Part shown: positions 35,315 to 42,797 of the stretch, one piece after another
Layout: the number at the start of each line of letters is the position of its first letter
How positions within the stretch are numbered: the first letter of the stretch is position 1
From: Dyadobacter sp. CY323
GTDB lineage: Bacteria; Bacteroidota; Bacteroidia; Cytophagales; Spirosomataceae
DNA length: 64,000 nt
Direction: 5' to 3'
Assembly: GCF_021390245.1 (NCBI RefSeq)
Contig: NZ_JAJUXH010000002.1
Coordinates: forward strand, 186,001-250,000
The notes under the pieces: model-generated
What the model was told of the DNA's origin: nothing
Seen by the model: the letters and a program-made list of their open reading frames with translations, nothing else
The model's database searches: none
Made by a program: the position numbers and the translations under genes

Positions 35315-35980
35315 CTACTTCCCCCGCAACAACGCAAACCCAACCTTCCCAAAAACCCCTTTTCCGTCAATCCCAGTCCTCCCATCATATCTTTTAGACG
35401 TAATCAAATCCTGACGATACTCCGCTGAAACGGTCAATCGCGACCATTTCAGCCCCAGCGAACCCGATGCAACCGGTGCTACACGCTCGAAGCCGAAAAC
35501 GTCTGAACGGACTATTCTTCCAAACCTTTGCTCCTGCTGTACGGCAGAGATGAAAACATTGGCACCCAGCTTACCTTCCGCGAAAAACCGGACTTTTGAA
35601 CCTGGATTGAGATACCACCGCAGCCCGGCGTCTACTGCGCCCCTGTGATGTACTTCACTTAAATAGTGCTGTGACGCTGTATTGTTGTAGGTATGAAAAA
35701 TTTCCGGATGCACTTTCTTAACTGCATAACCCAACTGCCCTATCATTGAAAACTTCGGATTGAGCGGTTTTTCGAAATAAATACCGGTGCCCCACGAACG
35801 GCTCGATGAAAAATCGGTAATAGAACCTTCGTAAAAAATTTCCCTCGCATACGTCTTATGGTACCAATCCCGGCCATATTCACCTTGAATGCCAATTTCC
35901 CAACGCGACGCTCGCTGCGCCACCGCCAAAGTAGATATGCACATGGAAGCGAATACCAGAATTGTAAATGATTTTTTCAT
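35315..35980 (-). CDS. Outer-membrane beta-barrel-like protein, paralogue B
   Basis: A 221-residue exported protein (signal peptide MKKSFTILVFASMCISTLAVAQ) that is a paralogue of the one at 31771-32424: shared features include WEIGIQGEYGRDWYHK, SMIGQLGYAVKKVHPE, HHRGAVDAGLRWYLNPGSK, FFAEGKLGAN and SAEYRQDL. It is predicted to form a small outer-membrane barrel of unknown role. Its divergence from copy A is substantial (roughly half of positions by eye), so the duplication is old. It is convergent with the broken antitoxin gene. Confidence 0.75.
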   Translation of the reverse strand: MKKSFTILVFASMCISTLAVAQRASRWEIGIQGEYGRDWYHKTYAREIFYEGSITDFSSSRSWGTGIYFEKPLNPKFSMIGQLGYAVKKVHPEIFHTYNNTASQHYLSEVHHRGAVDAGLRWYLNPGSKVRFFAEGKLGANVFISAVQQEQRFGRIVRSDVFGFERVAPVASGSLGLKWSRLTVSAEYRQDLITSKRYDGRTGIDGKGVFGKVGFALLRGK

Positions 35981-36061
35981 ACACTTTCAAAGGCTAAACA
36001 GATTGATTCAGAATACGATATAAGCGAATTTTCCTCTGGAATCAAAACTCCCCTTTATCTC

Positions 36062-36087
36062 TTCCCGTCGGTTTAAACCGACGGGAA
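36062..36087. terminator. 26-bp perfect palindrome, likely bidirectional terminator or REP
   Basis: TTCCCGTCGGTTT and AAACCGACGGGAA form an uninterrupted dyad 3 bp after the stop of the 36091-36390 gene (minus strand). The arms resemble the hairpin at 31656-31679 in composition (CCGTCGG/CCGACGG). On the minus strand it would act as that gene's terminator, though no long T run follows. Confidence 0.5.
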
Positions 36088-36090
36088 AGA

Positions 36091-36390
36091 CTAAGAAACT
36101 TCACCGCGCCGAATCCTCTCCACCTTCTCAAAAAACTCCAGCAATTCCTTAAACGAAAAGTACGTATTGCCCAACTTCGGCATATGCCCCATTTCGTTTT
36201 GGGCGAGCATGAGACCGCTGAACATCGTCCATAATTCTTCCGTCCAGGTTGCGGTGGTGCTGCTGCTCAGCAATGCGCCTACTTCCATGCCGTACGCGAT
36301 CAAACGTGAATCTACCGTCTGGGCATTTGCTGACTGAGTGTCTGCTGACTGGGCGTCTGTCAATCCTTCCAAGTGTGTTTTCGTGTCCAT
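36091..36390 (-). CDS. Small protein of unknown function with an N-terminal Ser/Gln repeat
   Basis: A 99-residue protein. Residues 11-27 contain near-repeats of Asp-Ala/Thr-Gln-Ser-Ala (DAQSADTQSANAQTVD), encoded by a short tandem DNA repeat; the rest is a helical region ending LLEFFEKVERIRRGEVS. No signal peptide or known domain is recognised. The gene is followed by a strong palindrome and is divergent from the XRE-MntA-HepT operon, 180 bp away. I do not recognise the family. Confidence 0.55.
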   Translation of the reverse strand: MDTKTHLEGLTDAQSADTQSANAQTVDSRLIAYGMEVGALLSSSTTATWTEELWTMFSGLMLAQNEMGHMPKLGNTYFSFKELLEFFEKVERIRRGEVS

Positions 36391-36569
36391 TGTTTGTTGA
36401 TTTTAAGTGTGAAAGAAAACCCTTGCATTGACTTTTTATATGATGCAGCAAAGCACTGAATTCTTGCGGAATGTACCCAACGCGCCAGGCGGGTAGATTA
36501 CTCGTAAATTACCTGAGAACTTACCGACGGATTTATCTAAATTGCCCTTTCAACAAAACCGCTTTCCGC

Positions 36570-37004
36570 ATGACACCCACTACCTCCAACCCGAAGATCC
36601 ACGAGGGCCGCAACCTGAAACGCTTCCGCGAAATGCTCGGGATCAAGCAGGACGTCCTTGCCTTCGAGCTCGGCGACGAATGGAACCAGCAAAAGGTTTC
36701 TCTACTCGAACAAAGAGAAAAGATCGATTCCGACATATTGGAACAAGTTTCGGCGATTCTTAAAATCCCCGCTGACGCAATACGGAATTTTGATGAGGAA
36801 CAAGTCGTGAATATCATTTCCAACACATTTCATAACAGTGCATTTGTAAATACGGGAAACACGCCCACATTCAACATTAATCCTCTTGAGGAAATAAGAA
36901 AGTTGCACGATGAAAAATTGGCACTTTATGAACGGATGTTGAAGGAGAAGGATGAGATGATGGGGAGGTTGGAGAAGTTGATTGGTGGTAATATCAAAGT
37001 CTGA
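36570..37004 (+). CDS. XRE-type helix-turn-helix protein with C-terminal coiled coil
   Basis: A 144-residue DNA-binding protein: helix-turn-helix at about residues 14-72 (NLKRFREMLGIKQDVLAFEL, QQKVSLLEQREKID), then a middle part (VVNIISNTFHNSAFVNTGN) and a coiled coil at the end (LYERMLKEKDEMMGRLEKLI). Proteins of this layout are common single regulators in Bacteroidota. It ends 6 bp before the MntA-like gene on the same strand, so it is likely the first gene of the toxin-antitoxin operon and its regulator. The ATG at 36570 gives a family-like start; the frame is open further upstream. Confidence 0.82.
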   Translation: MTPTTSNPKIHEGRNLKRFREMLGIKQDVLAFELGDEWNQQKVSLLEQREKIDSDILEQVSAILKIPADAIRNFDEEQVVNIISNTFHNSAFVNTGNTPTFNINPLEEIRKLHDEKLALYERMLKEKDEMMGRLEKLIGGNIKV

Positions 37005-37010
37005 ATTGCT

Positions 37011-37496
37011 ATGACTGAGGAGGAAAAATTTCAGGAATTAGAGAAGAAGATACTCTTCGGAATGCAAAAGACTTTTGAAAGTGTTCTTGAATTCAAAAGA
37101 CAGAAAAATTCCGCACTAGTAGTAATGAGAGGCAACGAAATTGTAAAAATTAAGCCGGAGGATTTTCATACATTGAAAAGAAAAGACAATGAGATGAACA
37201 TGCTGGAAAAATATAAAGAGGAGATCGTAAAACTTTGCAGAGCATACAATGTCAAAAGCTTATATGCATTTGGTTCTGTTTTGACAGATCGGTTTGATCG
37301 CGACAGCGATATTGATCTCATCGTTGACTTCACTCCGATGCAAGTCGAAGATTACGCGGACAACTATTTTGATTTCAAATTCTCATTGCAAGATGTTTTC
37401 AAACGCCCGGTTGATCTACTGGAAGAGAAAGCGATTAAAAATCCATATTTCCTGCAAAATATAAATCAGCAAAAGCAGCTTGTGTATGGACAATGA
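37011..37496 (+). CDS. mntA: MntA-type nucleotidyltransferase antitoxin with N-terminal extension
   Basis: A 161-residue protein. Residues 64-161 are a minimal nucleotidyltransferase: AFGSVLTDRFDRDSDIDLIV with the GS motif (88-89) and the Asp cluster 98-102, matching MntA antitoxins, which AMPylate and silence HepT toxins. The first 60 residues (KILFGMQKTFESVLEFKRQK, LVVMRGNEIVKIKPEDF) form an additional small domain not found in basic MntA proteins; it could be an in-frame fusion, with internal ATGs at 37194 and 37200 as alternative starts. It overlaps the HepT gene by 11 bp. Confidence 0.85.
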   Translation: MTEEEKFQELEKKILFGMQKTFESVLEFKRQKNSALVVMRGNEIVKIKPEDFHTLKRKDNEMNMLEKYKEEIVKLCRAYNVKSLYAFGSVLTDRFDRDSDIDLIVDFTPMQVEDYADNYFDFKFSLQDVFKRPVDLLEEKAIKNPYFLQNINQQKQLVYGQ

Positions 37497-37824
37497 AATT
37501 AAAACATGGTTATACGACATGCTCAATGCAATAGCAGAAATCGAAAGCTTCTTTGCTGATCGACCAATGCTTTTCGCAAACTATCAAGCTGATTTGCGGA
37601 CAAAACGCGCCGTCGAAAGAAACATTGAAATCATCGGCGAGGCAATGAACCGCATTATTAAGAAAGACAGCTCCATTCAAATCTCCAACTCTCGAAAGCT
37701 TGTCGATGTTCGAAATCGGATCATTCATGGTTATGATTCGGTTTCTGATGATGTTATTTGGGGGATTGTGGTGAGGCATTTGCCGGGATTGCGAGAAGAA
37801 ATCCATTTACTCATATTAGAATAA
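37486..37824 (+). CDS. hepT: HepT-like ribonuclease toxin (DUF86/HEPN)
   Basis: A 112-residue all-helical HEPN-family toxin with the active-site motif R-x4-H intact (Arg76 to His81 in RNRIIHGY) and the following Tyr83, which is the residue AMPylated in studied HepT proteins. With the upstream nucleotidyltransferase it forms a MntA-HepT (type VII) toxin-antitoxin pair, the only toxin-antitoxin module in this window with both parts intact. The ATG at 37486 lies within the mntA end. Its 3' end overlaps the convergent TPR gene by 9 bp. Confidence 0.9.
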   Translation: MDNEIKTWLYDMLNAIAEIESFFADRPMLFANYQADLRTKRAVERNIEIIGEAMNRIIKKDSSIQISNSRKLVDVRNRIIHGYDSVSDDVIWGIVVRHLPGLREEIHLLILE

Positions 37825-39888
37825 AACATTAACGTATGGGTACGCGCTTACCTGACCTTCAATATTAAGTGCAGATTGGTATATGTACATTCTCAAAATA
37901 TAGTATCGACCAATAGAATCGTCAAGCGCAATAGCTTTATTAATCCAATTCAATGCACGTCCATATTCATGTCTTGACAAATAAAGCTTAGATATCAAGT
38001 GGCATATATAATGCTTGGGACGCAAAATGGCTAGATCCTCAAACAATATTCGAGATTGATCATACTTGCGCTGGTCATAATAAATTAATGCCAATTTTTC
38101 CATCGCGTCGAAATGGACAAAGGTAATCTGCCCATTCGACATTACTTTTTGGAAATTCTCAATTGCAGCTAACGTATCCTTCATCGCGAGATGAGCGCGC
38201 CCAAGATAATAATACAATTCAGACGCACGATTTCCCATTCGCAAATCCCAGTTAACAGCACTGAGCACCGCCATGTGATCTCCTGCACTTAGATAGGCGA
38301 AGGCCAAATTACCCTTACTAATAATTGGGAGAGCCGGGGAAAGTTTTAAAACCCTATCTAAGTCACTTACCGCTCCCCAATAATCGTAAGTTGAGAAAAG
38401 ACGCATATTTCCCCGTCTAAGGAAGGCCAGAGAATTCGATGGTTGTAGCAGTATAGCTTGATTATAATCCTTGGATGCTCCCACAATATCGTCAAGCTCT
38501 TCCTTGATTCTACCCCTGTCAACATATGAGTCAGCGTTCTTCGGTGATATACTAATTGCGTAAGTCAAATCATCCAAAGCTTCTTCACTCTTCCCCATAG
38601 AATTCAAAATTGAAGCTCGGCCACGATATGCTTCGACAGAAGGCTCCTTTTGAATAGCTTTCTTAAACTCTTTTAATGCATTTTTATCTTGCTCCAATTT
38701 TCGATAACAAAATGCTCTTTCAACATTTATACTGGCTGATTTCGGATTAAGCACTTGTGCAGAGTCTAACGACTGCAACGCTAAATCATATTCTCTGTAA
38801 GTACGATGAACAGATGCCTTAATTTGATAAGCAGCAGATAACCACCTTATGGACGAGGTATCCTTCGACATACCTTTCGATAGAGACGTTAATTTATGTT
38901 CAACCCTTTCCCTTATTATAGCTGTATCAAAGTCCGCTATCGCCTCTTTTAGACCTAAATCCACCTTTACAATTGCTCGCAAAGCGTATATTGATGTTCT
39001 TGGCTCCAATTTTATTGCATAATTAAGATCTGCAAGTGCCGGGAATAAGTCGTTATTGTCAAAATTTAAGCTAGCCCTTTGAACGCGCGCATTAACATTT
39101 TTAGGATTACAAGCAACTGCTTGATTTGCACTATGTAATGCTGAATTCGCTTTTTTAAGCATCTCGAAAAGATAACTTTTCTCTACAAAGCTATCTGATT
39201 GTTCAACATCAGATAGTGTAGTATCAACAACATATAAATCCGGATTCGCTAATCCGACTTTAAAATTATAAACAGTGAGTAGCCAAGAATCAAACCGCTT
39301 TTCCTTAATATGAAAATTACCTAGTTCCATATCAGACGGGGTAAGACCTTTTTGATATACTACCTCAGTACTAACAAGATTTGAATTTCCCCCTGCAAGA
39401 TTTATTAGCGCTTTACTAGCATTACTTTTAAAACATATGTCTCCTTCTGCGCAAGTTTCACGTAAATTCTGGATACTTCCCCATAGTGTCACATCAGCAT
39501 TGTACTTACTTTGCAAAGCATCGGACTCTTTTGATGATTGTGGTGCATCTGTGACATATATCGCCTTGATTGGCAATCGTCCCTGTTCTGCATTATGATT
39601 TATTCTAGAAACAAGAAATTGGCCAAAACAGTTAGTAGGATGGAGAGAGTCAAAATTCTCAAACCGAGTAACTAATACAAAAAGAGAATCTCTACCATTG
39701 TTTAACGAGAAATTAGGAAACTGCTCTTTGTCTTTAGGCAGCAAAGGTGTCAATCGTTCAAAAAGGGCTAGTGAAGAGTCAAGGTTTGCTAGAAAACCAA
39801 GAAGTAGCGATATGGCGATTACAAATCGTTTAGGATATGCTCTAATCCATCTTAAAGTATTGGTAAAATTTAGTGGTCCGATTCTCAA
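37816..39888 (-). CDS. Membrane-anchored TPR protein of unknown function
   Basis: A 690-residue protein with one N-terminal membrane segment (about residues 20-38, FVIAISLLLGFLANLDSSLA), an alpha/beta domain (about 60-230) with DSLFVLVTRFENFD and YNADVTLWGSIQN that resembles TolB-N/FlgO-like domains, and more than ten tetratricopeptide repeats (about 240-685; for example AKDYNQAILLQPSNSLAFLR). The topology suggests a periplasmic or cytoplasmic scaffold. The DNA is more AT-rich than the surrounding core genes. It is convergent with hepT with a 9-bp overlap and followed upstream by 210 bp with no gene. Function not recognised. Confidence 0.8.
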   Translation of the reverse strand: MRIGPLNFTNTLRWIRAYPKRFVIAISLLLGFLANLDSSLALFERLTPLLPKDKEQFPNFSLNNGRDSLFVLVTRFENFDSLHPTNCFGQFLVSRINHNAEQGRLPIKAIYVTDAPQSSKESDALQSKYNADVTLWGSIQNLRETCAEGDICFKSNASKALINLAGGNSNLVSTEVVYQKGLTPSDMELGNFHIKEKRFDSWLLTVYNFKVGLANPDLYVVDTTLSDVEQSDSFVEKSYLFEMLKKANSALHSANQAVACNPKNVNARVQRASLNFDNNDLFPALADLNYAIKLEPRTSIYALRAIVKVDLGLKEAIADFDTAIIRERVEHKLTSLSKGMSKDTSSIRWLSAAYQIKASVHRTYREYDLALQSLDSAQVLNPKSASINVERAFCYRKLEQDKNALKEFKKAIQKEPSVEAYRGRASILNSMGKSEEALDDLTYAISISPKNADSYVDRGRIKEELDDIVGASKDYNQAILLQPSNSLAFLRRGNMRLFSTYDYWGAVSDLDRVLKLSPALPIISKGNLAFAYLSAGDHMAVLSAVNWDLRMGNRASELYYYLGRAHLAMKDTLAAIENFQKVMSNGQITFVHFDAMEKLALIYYDQRKYDQSRILFEDLAILRPKHYICHLISKLYLSRHEYGRALNWINKAIALDDSIGRYYILRMYIYQSALNIEGQVSAYPYVNVLF

Positions 39889-40099
39889 ATTATACTGGAC
39901 AAAATGATTAAATCGAATTTAGCAAGAATCTTCTAATTATTAAAGACCATGGTATTCTTCATTTCTGATTTTAAGTTTTAAAATATGGTCTTACATTTCT
40001 TTATATCGAAGAGTATTCTACCCTGATATTTTTTAAATACGACCTGCCAGATTTTTTTTATGGAAAGTCTTGACACTTAGAGCGTATGTGGTATTTCGA

Positions 40100-40427
40100 T
40101 TACCTCCACTCCAACTCAACCCCGTCCCCCTTCAAAAACTCCTGAAACCCTTTCAATAATTTAGCATTCTTCCGCACAACCCGCGGCGCAACCCGCTCCC
40201 CAGAAGCAAACTTCACCAGCAACCCCACAGCCTCCCCAATGCTCCATTCCACGGGATGCAGGCGGTAGCAGCCATTCGTAATATGCGTAGTCCCAATATT
40301 CTTATTTGCCGACAGCAGGTTTTCCATGCATATGGGGATGAGCGCACCGAGCGTACGACGCCCGGCGGGATTTGGAAAGGAAGGGATGCGAAATCGATGT
40401 AATTGTCTCCGGCGCTACTTTGGGAGA
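40100..40427 (-). pseudogene. Decayed copy of the 3' end of the FAD-oxidoreductase gene
   Basis: This segment is nearly identical (about 85-90% by eye) to the last 320 bp of the FAD-dependent oxidoreductase gene at 40929-42647. The final 75 residues still read through (MENLLSANKNIGTTHITNG, LKGFQEFLKGDGVELEW), but upstream an extra GC-rich stretch near 40345-40365 shifts the frame. The homology stops within a few bases of the stop codon of the DUF2442 gene (40429), so the DUF4160/DUF2442 pair is sandwiched exactly between this relic and the full gene. Confidence 0.88.
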
Positions 40428-40428
40428 A

Positions 40429-40656
40429 TTAAGCTTGCTGCTTAGAAAAGGAAAAGAAACCTTCAAAGCTTAAATCTTCATCAAGCTTCTCCCAATGAAT
40501 TCCGAAAGGAGATAATTCGTAGCTTTCCCTTTCATCGCTAGACGCATTTAATAATCTCGGGAACCACTTTAAAGGATGGCTGCGCTCTTCACCAGATACG
40601 GTTTGGATAAATATATGATCATCTCTGAACCAAACTTTTTTTATTTCAATTTCCAT
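40429..40656 (-). CDS. DUF2442 domain protein
   Basis: A 75-residue protein with the DUF2442 pattern (IEIKKVWFRDDHIFIQTVSG, HPLKWFPRLLNASSDERESY, LSPFGIHWEKLDEDLSFEGF). Genes of this family usually lie next to a DUF4160 gene as here, and the pair is suspected to act like a toxin-antitoxin or mobile accessory module, without proof. The ATG at 40656 overlaps the end of the DUF4160 gene by 11 bp. Its AT content is higher than that of the flanking oxidoreductase sequence. Confidence 0.88.
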   Translation of the reverse strand: MEIEIKKVWFRDDHIFIQTVSGEERSHPLKWFPRLLNASSDERESYELSPFGIHWEKLDEDLSFEGFFSFSKQQA

Positions 40657-40879
40657 GATACTCTTTCCATTTAGCAATGATGACTTCCTTGTTTTCTTCG
40701 ATTAGAGATTCTGCTAAACTAATATCTTTCCTCTTTATACCTTTATTATCTACCAGTTTAACAGGATCTACCTCAAACTTTGCCTCACCGTCTGCATTCT
40801 TAACATGAACATGAATCGGTAAGTGCTCATTGGAATAAAAATAGAACCTCAGACCAAAAATTATAAATAATGTAGGCAT
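40646..40879 (-). CDS. DUF4160 domain protein
   Basis: A 77-residue protein typical of DUF4160: MPTLFIIFGLRFYFYSNEH, then the family signature LPIHVHVKNADGEAKFEVDP, and a helical tail (LAESLIEENKEVIIAKWKEY). The conserved HVHV segment could be a metal or nucleic-acid site. It is the first gene of a two-gene unit with DUF2442 and starts 50 bp after the stop of the FAD-oxidoreductase gene. Function unknown. Confidence 0.9.
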   Translation of the reverse strand: MPTLFIIFGLRFYFYSNEHLPIHVHVKNADGEAKFEVDPVKLVDNKGIKRKDISLAESLIEENKEVIIAKWKEYHGN

Positions 40880-40928
40880 ATCGTCTTTTTATATTTTAAC
40901 AATCTATGAGTATTTTATTTAATTCATT

Positions 40929-42647
40929 TCACCTTTTCCACTCCAACTCAACCCCTTCCCCCTTCAAAAACTCCTGAAACCCTTTTAACATTTCACTCTT
41001 CTCCCGCACCCTCCGCGGCGCAACCCCCTTCCCAAAAGCAAACTTCACCAGCAACCCCACAGCCTCCCCAATGCTCCATTCCACCGGATGCAGGCGGTAA
41101 CAGCCATTGGTAATGTGCGTAGTCCCGATATTCTTATTAGCCGGAAGCAAATTTTCCATGCGTATGGGGATGAGCGCACCTAATGGAATTTGGAATGGCA
41201 GCGATGCGAAATCGATGTAATTGTCGCCGGCGCTGCTGGGGTGGAGGTCGATGTGGTAGTAGCCTACACCTACGCTGTCGTGGAATTCGGCGGATTTGTC
41301 TTTTGGGCATGGGGCGCCGTTTGCGACGGCCATTTCGCGGTTTGCGGCTCCTACGTGTTCTTCTTTGATGGTGAAAACGGCTTTGATGCGGCGGGATTCG
41401 CGGACGTACGGGTATTTGGCTAGGCCGTCTTCGGTGCCCATGATGTCTTTCCGGAAACGGATTCCCGGCCAGCCTTTGCCGCCGTCGGGGCGCGGGGCTT
41501 CGGTTTGCAGCCAGTAGAGCAGCGACAGGCTCAGCTGCTTGGCTCTGGCTACGTGTTTTTCAAAATCCTTTTCACTGGCCCCGATCAGGTTTCCGAGGAA
41601 ATAGTCGTTTTGCGGCCAGTTTACGATCGTGATGTCGCCTTTGTAAGTGCCGGGGACGAAATTGGCTTTGCTGATCATGCGGCGGTAATTCCAGAGGTTC
41701 AGCTTGTCGCCAGTCGCGATTCCCTCGGGATGAAAGCCCAGCTCTTTTGGTTCGAGGGTTTTGGGATTGGAATACGAAAGTCCCAGCAACTTACCTGACC
41801 ACGGTTTCGCCATTTTCGGCACGTAATTCTTCCAGAACTCATATTCCGCCGGCTTTTCGATCACATGGTTGTCGCCGGGCTGGTAATCCATTGCGAAGCA
41901 GACGGTGAATGACTGTACGTTATCCGCATTTCCTTTTTCAGGTGCGTGAAGCTCGTTCGTTTCAGCCTTTGATTCCGTGCCCGTCACAAATTCGGTTCCG
42001 GTCATAGGCAGCAGGTCGCCGAGCTCGGTAGCGTCCACAAAGTAAGGTGCCGAGAGTGTGTAGCGATTTTTCGTTTTTTTATTCAAAACCACCAAAGACT
42101 GCACGCGGCTACCAACCACTTTCGCCGAAATGGCTTTGTGTTCCAAAAGCAATGTCAGCTTACCGGTACTGAGGTAAGGTGCCAGCATTTCGGTCAAAAC
42201 GGCCACAGCAACGCGTGGTTCGTGGCAAAGCCGGGACACAGCTCCGTCGCCGGGATTCAGGTTTTTGCGGCTGCGGGCTTCTTCGGTGAGCGGGTAATGC
42301 TTTTTGTAATACTCCCGCACATTGTTCCGAAACTCGCGGTACACCTTCGTGCAGCCATGCGTTTCGATCCACTGATGCTCGTCGGGCGGTACACCCTGCT
42401 GCGAAACCTGCCCGCCAATCCAGTCGGTTTCCTCCGTCAGGATCACAGATACGCCATTCCGCAATGCAGCCAACGCCGCCGCGCAGCCGCCAAGTCCGCC
42501 GCCGGCAATGACGAGGTCGGCAGTAAGTGTTTCCCGCGAGCGATTTTCACGCAAAAAAGGCCCGGAGTTTGCATCCGGACCTTCTGATATGTTATTAACA
42601 AGTGCACCACCTAATGTGATACTTCCTAAAAAATTACGACGCTTCAT
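40929..42647 (-). CDS. Tat-exported FAD-dependent oxidoreductase (FAD_oxidored family)
   Basis: A 572-residue flavoprotein with a twin-arginine signal (MKRRNFLGSITLGGALVNN). The FAD-binding Rossmann motif is ADLVIAGGGLGGCAAALAAL, followed by the family pattern ILTEETDWIGGQVSQQGVPP and, near the C-terminus, NIGTTHITNGCYRLHPVEWSI. Homologues occur in carbohydrate loci of Bacteroidota and Planctomycetes; the substrate is unknown. The C-terminal 320 bp is duplicated at 40100-40427 beyond a DUF4160/DUF2442 pair. The promoter side carries a long palindromic repeat (42704-42775). Confidence 0.9.
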   Translation of the reverse strand: MKRRNFLGSITLGGALVNNISEGPDANSGPFLRENRSRETLTADLVIAGGGLGGCAAALAALRNGVSVILTEETDWIGGQVSQQGVPPDEHQWIETHGCTKVYREFRNNVREYYKKHYPLTEEARSRKNLNPGDGAVSRLCHEPRVAVAVLTEMLAPYLSTGKLTLLLEHKAISAKVVGSRVQSLVVLNKKTKNRYTLSAPYFVDATELGDLLPMTGTEFVTGTESKAETNELHAPEKGNADNVQSFTVCFAMDYQPGDNHVIEKPAEYEFWKNYVPKMAKPWSGKLLGLSYSNPKTLEPKELGFHPEGIATGDKLNLWNYRRMISKANFVPGTYKGDITIVNWPQNDYFLGNLIGASEKDFEKHVARAKQLSLSLLYWLQTEAPRPDGGKGWPGIRFRKDIMGTEDGLAKYPYVRESRRIKAVFTIKEEHVGAANREMAVANGAPCPKDKSAEFHDSVGVGYYHIDLHPSSAGDNYIDFASLPFQIPLGALIPIRMENLLPANKNIGTTHITNGCYRLHPVEWSIGEAVGLLVKFAFGKGVAPRRVREKSEMLKGFQEFLKGEGVELEWKR

Positions 42648-42703
42648 ATATTAGCTATATCGTTTTGTCATTCCATTTACCTTTTTGTCATGCTAAGCTG
42701 GCC

Positions 42704-42775
42704 TTTGTCATGCTGAGCGCAGTCGAAGCACGTTACTTCCCAGCAGCGTGCTTCGACTGCGCTCAGCATGACAAA
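42704..42775. repeat. Long palindromic repeat, copy 2
   Basis: A perfect 29-bp stem, left arm 42704-42732 (TTTGTCATGCTGAGCGCAGT...), right arm 42747-42775, with a 14-base loop TTACTTCCCAGCAG. It shares the core TGCTGAGCG-AGTCGAAGCAC with 31694-31751. A partial extra copy of the arm start (TTTTGTCATGCTAAGC) lies just before it at 42683-42698. It sits in the gap between the FAD-oxidoreductase and anti-sigma genes. Confidence 0.85.
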
Positions 42776-42797
42776 TGGGTTTGCTCACTTTGACAAG

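Noticed and set aside
41183..42587. Several long plus-strand open frames opposite the FAD-oxidoreductase
   Set aside because: They are antisense to a strongly supported gene in GC-rich DNA and have no family-like sequence.
31690..42780. Interpreting the 31.7-42.7 kb block as a prophage or integrative element
   Set aside because: No integrase, transposase, phage structural or conjugation gene, and no tRNA-type attachment site, was seen.
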